From assembly GCA_947247005.1 (NCBI GenBank), contig OX365953.1:27526784-27590783 (forward strand): a stretch of DNA of 64,000 nucleotides. Reading direction: 5' to 3'. The notes under the pieces are model-generated. The model ran no database searches. It saw nothing but the letters and a program-made list of their open reading frames with translations, and was not told the DNA's origin. Position 1 is the first letter of the stretch. Every line of letters begins with the position of its first letter. The DNA comes from Spisula solida (lineage: Eukaryota; Mollusca; Bivalvia; Venerida; Mactridae). The translations under genes and the position numbers were made by a program. This document shows, piece after piece, positions 10,584-21,250 of this stretch.

Positions 10584-10780
10584 TAGCTCACCTGAGCACG
10601 GAGTGACCCTTTTTTGGCTCCACTAGCATTGGGTCAAAATGATCGACCTTTCACGACTTTCATGTCATGTAAAGTTTAGGTACCACCTCAAATATTTACA
10701 TAGTTCGTGAAGATATTGCTTTGATACTTTGCACGCTTGTTCACCATCATGACCTCATCCCCTAAACATAATTCTTGATT
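10584..10780. repeat. Clam-type repeat (AGCTCACCTGAGCAC start)
   Basis: Begins with the palindrome-containing AGCTCACCTGAGCACGGAGT, followed by 'ggctccactag' and one worn copy of the same ~170-bp monomer repeated in the first intron (TAAAGTTTAGGTACC then 'cttgttcaccatcatgacc'). Confidence 0.55.
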
Positions 10781-10883
10781 AGAAAGAAAATATATTTGAG
10801 CCTGGTCCCGAAAGCGGATCCTTCGTTAGAACACGAGTGTTATACAGAAAAAATATTTGAAATGATTTTCCAAAGTAATTGCA

Positions 10884-10889
10884 TTTAAT
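10884..10889 (-). terminator. Candidate poly(A) signal ATTAAA for the C1q gene
   Basis: ATTAAA on the - strand only 12 nt beyond the stop codon at 10902-10904. It is close but possible. No AATAAA was seen in the next 100 nt. Confidence 0.25.
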
Positions 10890-10901
10890 TGTGACAAATA
10901 A

Positions 10902-11386
10902 TCAACCAATAATATTTCCAACGCTGGAATAATTTTGCTGAAGTAGAAAACCTGAAAACGTAGTGTATGATGGTATAGCACGACCGTAATAGGCATCACC
11001 AGCGTGTCCGTGAATGGCAACATCGTCTCCTTGGTTGAGTTCAAATACCATGGTCTGGCTGCCAAATGCATAACCATCTCCGTGTAGTTGTAATATGGAT
11101 TTGTGTAAGCCGTTTACTGTTATGTATGCATAATTATAATTACTGTTATAAGCGAGAACACTTGTGGAAAAGACATACACACCCGATACAGGAGCAATGA
11201 ATACACCATGGTGGGGGTTGTATGCGTTTCCCAAATTCGTAATCACATGGTCAAATAATATGTTCTGTTTATCGCCGACTTGAAGCATGTGTTGGGTTAG
11301 AGCGGCGGAGAATGCAACCATGACTTCATTTTCTGCACGTTTAATTCTGTTCTCATCACCATATATATGTCGCCTTGTTTCTTGTA
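10902..11386 (-). CDS. Secreted C1q-domain protein, exon 2 (C1q head and stop)
   Basis: On the - strand the exon follows TTTTACACAG and runs to TGA at 10904-10902. Joined to exon 1 (G/TA, phase 1) it gives a 279-residue protein, or 286 from the upstream ATG. Residues about 119-139 form a charged linker. Residues about 140-268 are a full C1q domain: 'VAFSAAL' start, 'ILFDHVITNLGNAY', 'GVFIAPVSGVYVFS', central 'AYITVNG', 'GSQTMVFELNQGDDVAI' and final 'TTFSGFLL', all family landmarks in the usual order. The C1q domain folds as a jelly-roll trimer that binds pathogen surfaces or other ligands. In bivalves such proteins are a large, mostly secreted family associated with innate immunity. There is no collagen stretch, so it is of the coiled-coil 'C1q-like' type. 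The ligand cannot be predicted. Confidence 0.95.
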
Positions 11387-12124
11387 CTGTGTAAAACAGA
11401 AATAAAACAATCAAATTACTACCATAGTCTGACTTTATGCAGTGATTACTGCCTTTCAAAGAGCTTTCCTGACCTAACCAGTTTTCATATAATTCTTTGG
11501 ATGCGGAGTTTGAAACATTGCTACCACGGAGCATTAATTTGCTAACTTTTAACTGTAAGAAGACAAAGTTTGATGTTCCACAAACAACGTGTTCACTAAT
11601 ATACTTAGTTATCACAATGACCTACACCACTCGATATAACAAATCAATTACACGTACGGAATGTCTGAAACCTGAATTAAGAGCAAAGCAATACTGGATA
11701 TATGGCAAGACCTTCGCATACACCTTGTCACAATGTGGCATTTTATCGCTACATTGTTGCTAGCTCACCAAGCTTGGATCGTGATTTTTTCTCAATGAGT
11801 CCGATAAAGCATTTTATTTTCCCGAAAGGTTCCGACTAGCGATTTTGCTCCGATGGGGCCCAACAAGCTATTTCTTGGGAGGGGTGTCCTGATTAGACTA
11901 TTGACCGACCTTAAAACAGTGTAAATATATTTATAAGCTTGATCCACGCATGGTTACAGAAGTCAACTGTAACAAAAAATGTTTTGTTGACGGTAGTCAC
12001 TCGAGTTACAATCTATCCATGTTTCAGAGGGTTCCTTTTATTTTCATTTGCACCAAAACGACAAGCTACCTTTAAATGAGCACAAATACACACGAGGATA
12101 CTAATTAAGTTGTACATTAATTAC
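11387..12124 (-). other. Intron of the C1q-domain gene
   Basis: 738 nt, GTAATT donor (just below 12125) and TTTTACACAG acceptor (just above 11386), phase 1. The frame stays open into the intron up to 11615, but the first exon joins only at the acceptor. No repeat or second exon was recognised inside. Confidence 0.85.
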
Positions 12125-12479
12125 CACTTAGTGATATCTGTGAGTCGTCTTGTCTTAATTCTTCATTTCTTATTTTGCCATCTCCGTTGGATGTACTTTG
12201 TTTATAATTGAGCGCTTGTATAATCCTGTCCTTGGTCCGGAGTTGGGAACGTAATGTCCTCATGTCACCCCGCTGTTGTTTCATCTCCGCTTTCAGTGTC
12301 TCTATTTCTTCTTGTTGCTTCACACCTTGTGTCTCCAAGCTCTCCACACGGGCTATGAGATGTCTGATCAGTGGACTTGAAGCAAGCTGATCGTCAGTAT
12401 ACGTTGGCACATCCGGAGATGCCATAACAACGGATGTCCAAAAACAAACCGAAATAATATAAAGTACCGGTGAATTCAT
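12125..12479 (-). CDS. Secreted C1q-domain protein, exon 1 (signal peptide and coiled coil)
   Basis: The start chosen is the ATG at 12479, which gives MNSPVLYIISVCFWTSVVMA, a classical signal peptide with likely cleavage after residue 20 or 21. An in-frame ATG seven codons earlier (12500) would add a short charged lead. After a Pro/Thr/Asp-rich spacer, residues about 38-90 form a coiled coil with Leu/Ile/Val at heptad spacing (for example IARVESLE, IETLKAEM, LRSQLR) and many Glu, Gln, Arg and Lys residues. This presumably trimerises the protein in place of a collagen stem. The exon ends CTAAGTG/GTAATT. The precise 3n length of the spliced frame (840 nt including the stop) supports both splice sites. 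Neighbouring genes give no functional clue. Confidence 0.92.
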
Positions 12480-12500
12480 TTTATCCACAAAAGTCAACAC

Positions 12501-13862
12501 TTCTTAACCAGAGTTAAGTTGGTTCACTATGAACATTTACACATTTGAGTACATGGATATTCTTATCTTGCTTATCAAGTATGTTAAAGCGGTCAGGCCA
12601 TAACTTTGAATGTAAACTTAGATAGACGAGCACCATTATACCATGAGGCTCTGGAATTTCATTGCAAACAACACTCAGATACCACATAAATACATGGTTA
12701 TCCACGAAAATGCTTTTGCAAAAGCTTTTGCAACATTTTAGTCATGGGCAAACAGGGGAATCTGCACTCATCCAAAATTACTAAAAAGTTCGATTCCGCA
12801 AAAAAGTGACATCCCCTCCACATGTGGATGACATGATGTTGGGGAATATCAGATCATTAACCTCCCTAATCTTGGAATCGAATACAGATCAATTCAATCT
12901 CGATCTCGCTGTACTTGATCATGTTATACCGTGCTAGTTATACCAAAGTTTTGAATTTATATAGCACAAAGTGATTAATTAATAATGAAGGTGTCTAGTC
13001 ATGTAATTCACAAACCAATATCCAAAAACTCTCGTAGACGCTAAATCAGCGTTTAATGTCAACTTTATCGACACATATTCTCTTGTTTTCAATTATTTTA
13101 TGCTATAAATGTCAAAACGCATTAGAAGTTTAATACGTGTATCTACTTTCGATAAAATTTAAATTGACTTTGGTTAATTATGTCTGCTTTTCTGGTTAGC
13201 TAAATAGCTTTGACTACGATGGGTATTCTATGTAAGCCATAAATCATTGTTGGGAGACGACGAACAAACTTGAAAGGCGCAATCTAATTGTCCATGCTGA
13301 TGGCCCTATGGTGAAAGCTCGGCCATTTCCGTTTGTCTCCGGTAAATTTGTCACGCATAAAGGCCAATGTGATCAACATGACTGATGGCCCAGAAGGCTG
13401 AGAGTTAGTTTAAACAATATTTATTTCTTTATAAACATATAATAACATTCATTTACACATATTAAGGATTGAGTAGAAAGCTAAGCTTATTTATAAACTA
13501 GTTCCTTGAGGCAGAGAGTTGTACATTTGCGTTTCGTCTCGGTAACATCTTCGAAGACGTTTCTTAGTCTTGTTAACATTTTCTAACTAGGGAATCTATT
13601 CGTTGTGTTGCGTATAAACTCTTAACATAATGGTAGTGTACCTGTAATATACATGTAATGGTACTTAAGGTTACGTCTGACCAGTGCTCCAACATATACT
13701 ACTTCAAACGAGAATATGTTTCTAACATAGCTGTAGAAGAAAGATAATTTGATATTATTATTAATACTTTAAATAACATACATCAGCAACAACGTACTTC
13801 AATTATTTTTTTTAATTGTATTAATAATACTTTACACAGCCTATCGTTTGGTTTAAAGCACT
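12501..13862. other. Upstream region of the C1q gene, nothing else recognised
   Basis: AT-rich sequence in which no exon, tandem repeat or convincing inverted repeat was found apart from the TATA-like site. Confidence 0.4.
12956..12963 (-). promoter_or_regulatory. Possible TATA box upstream of the C1q gene
   Basis: On the - strand the sequence reads CTATATAAATTC, with TATATAAA about 480 nt upstream of the chosen ATG. It would require a long 5' leader or an untranslated first exon. In AT-rich DNA such a match is common. Confidence 0.25.
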
Positions 13863-13869
13863 GTATATT

Positions 13870-14339
13870 GGTGTCACACCGGTGAAAGTACTTCCGGGTC
13901 GTAGTATGCTAAAATAGTTCCTATGAAAACTTTAATTCTGTTCTGTTCTTGTACTGTTTGACTGTGGTAACTGTGAATTGTTGACCAAAATTCCTATATA
14001 TATTTCAAATATGGACTTTCTGTCAACAGCTAACAGCCTTTAATTTATCTTTTTCTAGATTACTACACCCTGACTGAGGGCTGGAAATGTGTGGGTGCTT
14101 CGGCCGAATCAGCTGTTGTGTATTGGAAAATAGCATAGTCTACCTGGGAGACTTGAAATAGCAGGAAAACAACACACTCAACCTGGCATTTTCTGTGACT
14201 CATTTATGAGGACAGTGTATGTATTCTATGGAAAAGGCCACAGGAAATCATTTGGGAAATCAGTGTGACTCAGGGAGAGACATGAAATTGGGTCATTTTG
14301 CATAGAAATGATAGTAGAAAATTTTACCGGTGTGACACC
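13870..14339. mobile_element. 470-bp TIR element with 7-bp target duplication
   Basis: The ends are GGTGTCACACCGGT (13870-13883) and ACCGGTGTGACACC (14326-14339), a perfect 14-bp inverted repeat. It is flanked on both sides by GTATATT (13863-13869 and 14340-14346), read as a 7-bp target-site duplication. There is no coding capacity, so it is non-autonomous. The superfamily is not identified. A 7-bp duplication is unusual. Confidence 0.85.
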
Positions 14340-14379
14340 GTATATTACAGAGCCACTGACAAAACCCGCATTGTCTTAT

Positions 14380-14700
14380 CTTATTTACGAATCACCAAAC
14401 TGTCAGTTTGGCGAATCACGAACATAGACACGTGGCGCCATCAGGATGAAATTATGCAAATTGTAGATATGCGTCAATCAAATGTACCTCGTGTTTTAAG
14501 GGAAACCGGAGCAAAACGTTACACGGGGCAAAGCGTTACATTTGATTTTACAAATCTATGATGTCCTGTCCTTTTACATTTGTATTTTTTTTTACTTTTA
14601 ATGTTCTAAAACATCGCTTGGCGAAATTGGAACATCGATAAATGGCGCCATCTTGATTTAATTATGCAAATGTAGATGAATATGTATATTTGAATCTAAA
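14380..14700. repeat. Two degenerate ~60-bp direct repeats
   Basis: 'tttggcgaa..cgaacatagac..gtggcgccatc.....attatgcaaattgtagat' (about 14405-14470) recurs as 'cttggcgaa..ggaacatcgat..atggcgccatc.....attatgcaaatgtagat' (about 14615-14678). An 87-codon frame across the first copy is not kept in the second and looks fortuitous. Confidence 0.5.
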
Positions 14701-15327
14701 GAAGACTAGCTATGATCGAAAGCTAAAAAGTGTGCTTGTTGCGTTTAATGTTCTTTTTATATATATTATGTTCTAGCACTTACATCGTTCCCGTTGGACC
14801 GCTGTACATAGCGTGGGATGGTACTCCCTAGCATCTATGTTAAAATATGTTTGCGCAAACTTTGAGTTGAATAAAATTCCTTAGAACTAATTTAAAAATA
14901 TTGCGCTGACATTTATGTACATAGCGGCAAGATAAATGGCCGCTTCCAGTAACGAAATTATAAAACAATACGTGTACTTGTTTCACAATAGTTATAGTAC
15001 ATGTACCAGTATAATTAAACAAAATAAAATGCACACATTTACATATGCTTATATATACGAGAGTCGTATAGGAAACTTTTGAAAGAACTGTTAGGAAGAC
15101 ACAGGCATGATCCCAGACTGCTGATGTTCTAAACGCGTCACCGCTAGTTTATTTCCCTTATACCCAGCTAATCCATTAGCCACACCGCGTCTTACCTATA
15201 ACTCGTTCTGATTGTAAAATGCGGCTTGTTTCAATGAATGTATTGTGTTTATATTCAATTTGTTTACAGAAGTAGATTGATTCTGAAGTTGATTAGTGAA
15301 CAGACTGATTAACATCCGAAAAGTGTG

Positions 15328-15392
15328 TAGTCTGGTTCCCGTCCCCAATTGTACATTACCGCGTAGATTGTAAAGACCGGGAACCAGACTAG
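15328..15392. mobile_element. 65-bp foldback with 8-bp target duplication
   Basis: TAGTCTGGTTCCCG (15328-15341) pairs perfectly with CGGGAACCAGACTA (15378-15391) around a 36-nt loop. AAAGTGTG occurs directly on the left (15320-15327) and on the right (15393-15400), consistent with an 8-bp target duplication of hAT type. The superfamily is an inference only. Confidence 0.7.
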
Positions 15393-16766
15393 AAAGTGTG
15401 AGGTAATTTGTTATATGATTATACGACGGTACGTAAATGTTGACGAGTGGTATTTGATTAACTGCAACTTGATTATATTGAGGTGTTCACTAACTGTACG
15501 AGTATGTTACCAACATAGTGAGTAACACTAGACTACAAATCCAACCCACTTGTAATAAAATGCAATTGTATCATGGTGACATTGATGTTAACTGAAGAGG
15601 TGTGCCTAAATCCAATGATAATTGATGGGTTGTGTCTTAATTTTCAAAGGAATGAGTGCAATTACTACAGTGCATGGTAATATAATCACTCATATAGCAT
15701 TGTTCCTACTTGAACCGTACACTAGTCCCTTGTTTTGACATGTTGGTCATCTTTTAAGACAAATTTGACAAGCATTTCGATGGCTTAGAAAAATAAGTCG
15801 TAAGTGTAAGAATACTAGATCTATTTTGAGGTAACAAGACGCACTGCATTACTAATGTAAAACGAGAAGGTGGAGGATCGTGTCATATTCTCTGATAAGT
15901 GCAAACTATTGTTCAAGCGTGTACAACCGTACGTGCTTGCACCGATTTGCACAGCTTTCAGAACATCTCGTACATACACTTGACGAATGTTCTATGTACA
16001 CACTTTTAGAACTAGAATAAATCAGGAATATAATCATCTAAACTCAAGAAAACTGTTAAGATACCATTATGAAATGATTTAAACACATTTACACATATTT
16101 GAGGTGTGGGCACGAGAAAAATGTGATTTTGTCATTTTCGTCACGCATCAATGATTGTCACGTAGATCTTGGTTTTTCTTCTTCTGTATTAAAGACAATC
16201 ACCAACATAAATCATTTCATACACGATTAACATTCCACCAAACATAAAGCCATAAAAATAGTTCGTATCATTTGACGCAAATGACGCTTGGGGGTGCGCC
16301 AGTGCGATATGAATGCTTGAAATTGGCATGCCAATAAGATTGGTAAGATTTAATCCATTAATTGGCTGTTTTGGGGTTCTTTACACATGCAAAAACTTTT
16401 TATTATGGTTGTTGCATTGAATTCTCGAAAAAGCTGCATGTTTCTATTGACTCGATTTAAAATTGAGACGTCACATGGCGTCATTTAAATTTAGTCCTTA
16501 AATTCGTCAAAACACGTTTATGACAACATCTGACTGATGGTTGTATCACCTAAAGATTGTGACATAATGTGGAGTCGTTGAATTTAACAGAATAAGTCCA
16601 TTTATTTGTATGTTGAGCATGGAGGTAACTTTCAATAGGCATTTGTCATCCGAATTAAGTACTACTACAATTTAACAAAAACTCACTATTTTCGATCAAT
16701 CATGTATTTTGTAAGATATGAGCACGTTCTCATCACATGGAATTTGATGTTGATGCAATTTCCTAT

Positions 16767-16990
16767 TTAGGTTGCACGATTGAATGCCCGCCTTGTAGCC
16801 AGGACCAAAATCCGATATAACACGTCTGGGATGAGTTGGGGCGACGCATCCGAGTACGACGGCAACACCAGAACGTACAGGAACTCACAACGAACCCTTT
16901 ACTAGAACGGAATGCACTCCAGCAGCAATTGGTATACATCATTATCAATTAAATGCCTCAGAGGATGTCAGGCTATCATCAGGGCCGACG
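16767..16990 (+). pseudogene. Tc1/mariner transposase, C-terminal fragment
   Basis: In the frame of position 16803 the translation reads PPCSQDQNPI, a TAA at 16818, then HVWDELGRRIRVRRQHQNVQ and 'ELTTNPLLERNAL'. This matches the family's 'DWPPYSPDLNPIEHVWDELGRR' block, which carries the last acidic residue of the DDE catalytic triad (the Glu of IEH). That Glu codon is the one replaced by TAA. A second stop lies at 16950. It cannot be active. Confidence 0.88.
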
Positions 16991-17004
16991 GTGGTCATAA
17001 ATAA

Positions 17005-18607
17005 TAGCGGACTATACGTTGGGCGAAGCCCAACGGATAAGATCCTGTTTACCATAACGCGTGTGCACGTGGTTTGGTCAGAGTTTGAATTCACTTATGG
17101 ATCTAAAAATTTGTGTTAAAATCCCGCACTGAAGCAAAGATACTAGAAAATGGCTGCTAATAGAATAACAAAAAAATTAAAATGCGATATTCGGCAGCTC
17201 ATAAATTTTCTTTTATTTTTTAATGATGTTTAAAAATATTCCAAAAACTAGCGTAGGCCCCTGTCTAGAAAAGAGAAGATAATAATTATCAGTCTTCCAT
17301 GGTTGCTATGCAACCAATCTTTTTACATGGGGAGGGCTATTTCCTAAATGTTTGGACACAAAAAAGGCAGCCATTTTTTTGCCCACTTCGGAAGGAAATT
17401 TTAACATTTTCAGTGCATAAACGATGCTACAAACTGTTATGAGACACATGATTACTCTGAGATAACGAAGTAAGTCGAGCGGGAATCGTTCATATGCGCG
17501 AAATATCAACCAATCTTAAGAAAATCTAATGAAAAAGACACGAGTTTCGGTTATTTCCCATCGCAAAGTTTGCAATACAATTAATTAAAGTCCGTTTCGG
17601 GTATTTATGGGGAGGGCTATTTCCTAAATGTTTGGACACAAAAAAGGCAGCCATTTTTTTGCCCACTTCGGAAGGAAATTTTAACATTTTCAGTGAAATA
17701 AACGATGCTACAAACTGTTATGAGACACATGATTTCTCTGAGATAACGAAGTAAGTCGAGCATGAATCGTTGATATGCGCGAAATATCAACCAATCTTAA
17801 GAAAATCTAATGAAAAAGACACAAGTTTCGGTTATTTCCCATATCGCATTCGGATATTTACTATCTAGACCCGACGGTGATAATCCACATCGTAGTTGTA
17901 GGTTATTGTAAAGAAAGTAAAACAAATGCATTTTCGTAATTCCTCGCCGAGATGTAATTAAAAAATCCCTCCAAAATCGTCAAAAAATATTCGCGGGATG
18001 AAGGTCGCGAAAACTAATTACATGTTGTTGTTGTCGTTATTGGATACAATATAACCCGTAATTTTCCGTCTAAATCTCTTTTATGTTGTGACGATTTGCA
18101 GGGTTTATTTAACAAAAAAAGGTGAATAAGATTAAAGATGTTTGATATTTAATCGTAATATGATTAATTGAAATGAAAATAGCCTTTTCTTTTGAACAAA
18201 AGTACTATCTGGTATGCTCATGCAACCCATTAAAAAAAGATAAAATATCAAATAAGGCCTAGAAATCAGTTGTTATCTGTGTTTATATCTAATTATTCAT
18301 TTTTAAATTAGCTACCCCTGAATTAAGTAGACCTAGAATTAAACAAATTGAAAAACGTGTATTATTCGTGTTCATTCGGACCCAATATTTCGTATCAAAC
18401 AGCTATCGCGCGCTTTCTTGTGCAACGAACCGCTTCGATAGGTTGCATAGACGTAGGAAAGCGCTCGGTAGCGCCTTTTGGAAACGGCTTGCTCCAGATT
18501 CGTAACTTCGTAACCAAACAATTTTTTGTGAAGTTATGCATCACCAAAAAATCCAGTACTAGATGAGCATGTTACAAATAATGTAGGACAACTGACATAG
18601 TCCGCTA
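17005..18607. mobile_element. TAGCGGACTAT-ended element inserted in the Tc1 copy
   Basis: TAGCGGACTAT (17005-17015) and ATAGTCCGCTA (18597-18607) are an 11-bp perfect inverted pair. They lie almost where the sequence departs from and returns to the uninterrupted Tc1 copy. The right junction with Tc1 sequence is about 20 bp further on (near 18628), so one boundary is uncertain. The interior holds a 280-bp tandem duplication and a 'gcgctcggtagcgcc' repeat related to 3724-4003. No transposase was recognised. Confidence 0.6.
17327..17840. repeat. 280-bp direct duplication
   Basis: Sequence starting ATGGGGAGGGCTATTTCCTA at 17327 repeats at 17607. About 233 bp match almost exactly, differing by a few substitutions and one small indel (CAGTGCATAAACG versus CAGTGAAATAAACG). 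A short - strand frame in copy 1 is a by-product. Confidence 0.95.
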
Positions 18608-18839
18608 CATATGCTGTGCATTAGTTCATATTATTGATGTGCGACTTTGTTTTTTTAAGCAGTGAATTAAATGGTCATTTTCTAGTATGTTGTTATTATA
18701 TTTCAGAATGGCGATTAACTCAATTTGATAGACAATAGTTTCCTGATTCCAATTGTATGTTCGATTCACTGACAGGTCTTATACTTTTTCTGTTAAATGG
18801 AAATTACAAAGTGTGTACTTAGAACATTCGACTAGTGTA

Positions 18840-21250
18840 GTCTCAATTGTAAGTCTGGCAATTTAATTTGGAGTGTCGCTCCATTATTTATGTTGCCGGC
18901 AGCTTACTGATAGTGTTTACTTTGATGGATAGGTTCATATATGAAATGAGAAAAAAACCACGACGAGTTCCTTGTGTTCCTAATGTGCCTTAACCTGATG
19001 AAGTGTGAATGGTATTGCTATTAACGACTTTGCTAGTTACTTAAATGTGAAAGGTTACTTTAAAAAAAACCACACTCTTAAATTGTTGGTACCTTGGAAA
19101 TTAGAAGATATTTTCAATATCCATGCACGTACATTCTTATGTATACGTGTTCGTTCAATTTCACTTATATACTGAGCGTCAAAAGTTCCGCAAATCAACA
19201 TTGTTTTGTCTTTTTTATTGGAACCACAAACTAGTTGATGCTGATACAACTACACAGGTGTACACTGACATATAACTGATATAAATTCATAACAATGATC
19301 AAATATAAGTTATGTATTTATCCAAATAAACACCGTATATGACATAACCTAACAATCCAAAAACACACTTTACACTAAGCAAATATTTGTGCACGTTTTG
19401 GTACCACATACCCTTTCTTTTTATTGATGTTATTGCACGAAATATTGCGTTATGCAATCGACCAATATACTATTAAAAAGTTCCCTACAAATAAAGGCGT
19501 TTGTCCACTCCGCAACATGTTTGCCATTAACTTAGCTTGACAACCTTTTTTGCGAATATTCTACCATAATTACTATTTTAAAGTGCAAGGGAGGTAACTT
19601 CAGGTAAGTATTGTCGCTCTTTGACCATAAGTGATAAGTGATCGTAACATGGTTTTACCCAAAATGATGATTTTTTTTAAAAAATCTTGTCGTTTTCACA
19701 AAAACACAATTCGATGTTTTATATTGACCTAACTGTTTGGTTGACTACGGTTAAGCCACAACAATATCGATGATTATTGTGCTAAAGTTTTAGCAGAATT
19801 TCTGTCTATATCAGCTGTATTCACCCTTGACCTGTCATCACGTGGTATGTCATATACACGATATGTCTGTTTTAGCTGATACCACAGTCTAGTAATGATA
19901 AAGACATGACAGTTTAAGACGACAGAAAGCAGCCTTATTGAAACACCAGCCTTTAGCATATCATATACACGATTATGTTAATAATTACACAGTTTGGTAT
20001 TCTTTTAAAAGGTACATGTCTTGCTTAATTAAAAAAAACTAATTATGTACTTTTTATCACAGAGCCATGTTTGAAGAACGTGTTAAGTGAAAATTAAGTG
20101 GAAAATGAAATACCAGATTTGCACGAGCATGAATAGACGAATAACCATTTTCCGACCGTGTGATCATTCAAGCGTGACGAAACAGTACAACAATTGTTTA
20201 AAGATAAACTCTTACGATACTCTCATGGATACGTGGAAGAGAAAAATTATTTTAACCCACGAACAATTTTTTAGGATTTTCAATTTGTTGCAAAACTTTT
20301 GACGCTAAGTTTATACATATACTTATATACGTGTACGTACAATACTACACGTGTACGCATAAATTTGTTATAGTTTACCGTAAGCATGAAAGGACTTTGG
20401 ACCTAGATGGTACGCCATATGATATGGTAATGTATCCACACTGTCTGCTGTAGTATTTATTGCGTCACAGACACTACAATAACGATGGGGTTTCTTTTGG
20501 GTAGAGAAGTATTGATATGTTAAATGTATTTCAAATCTCATGAACTCAGCAATTTAGTTAGCTAACATACCTTCAAATTAATAGAAACTCATTTCAGTTC
20601 AGTGTTCCAGTTTGATTGCTTAGTCAAAACGATTACCCTACATGAGATGTTCTAAATAATCCATGAATCGTTTTAGTACTTTTTATGTTCATTAAAAGAG
20701 TTTGAATTATTTATTTGTATTGCCCGTGCTGGTTGACTCACGATTACATACATTCACAAAGACGTATAAATATTGCAGAACAATGATTACGGTGGATTGG
20801 ATGCAAAGCATTGTACAAAATCATATAAAGCAGATTGATAGTTATTCCATTCACATAATTACCATGTGGGTAAACTATGCATTTCCTACTATTTGCGAGT
20901 AGGTTTCAATGTATTCAAAATGTATCAGTGACCAGCCTTGAAGGAGGAGAAGCGTTGACTTCGGTTTGGGACACGAAAATAATCATTTATCTTTTAAAAC
21001 CGGACATGCCTGTATCTAATGTCTCTCTCTCTCTTCAGGGGGTTTCTCTCAGTCTGTCCAATATGATTGACAATTCGTCAATTTGTTATAGAGAACTATG
21101 ATATTCGTCTGTCTATTGATCAATTCATCAATATTGCCCATTACCCAAATAAGACTGATAATATCAAATATTGTCTTATTATATCTTATTGACAATTATA
21201 TTGAATTTGTATAGACCGCTTTAACTTGATTTACGTGTGTTGTTGTAATA
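18840..21250. other. Non-coding, nothing recognised
   Basis: About 2.4 kb of AT-rich DNA between the Tc1-like element and the start of the large array. No exon, TIR or tandem repeat could be supported. Confidence 0.4.

Larger units (their letters stand above)
15977..18837 (+). mobile_element. Tc1-like transposon, decayed, split by a ~1.6-kb insertion
   Basis: The left end CACTTGACGAATGTTCTA starts after TA (15975-15976). The right end, AGAACATTCGACTAGTG, is followed by TA (18838-18839). Removing the insertion leaves about 1.24 kb, normal for Tc1 elements. It carries the C-terminal part of a transposase on the + strand (16767-16990). The same element lies inverted at 37272-38498. A ~130-bp internal piece (about 16076-16208) is inverted relative to that copy. 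Confidence 0.85.

Noticed and set aside
14298..14561. 87-codon + frame beside the 470-bp TIR element
   Set aside because: It begins inside the element and crosses its end and the target duplication, which a real gene would not be expected to do. No family was recognised.
16763..16948. 61-codon - strand frame opposite the Tc1 transposase remnant
   Set aside because: It is the antisense shadow of the transposase fragment.
18860..18895. Resemblance of 'ttggagtgtcgctccattattt' to the start of array copies 2 and 3, suggesting an earlier array start
   Set aside because: Similarity is short, and the following 2.4 kb lacks other landmarks. I placed the array start at about 21250.
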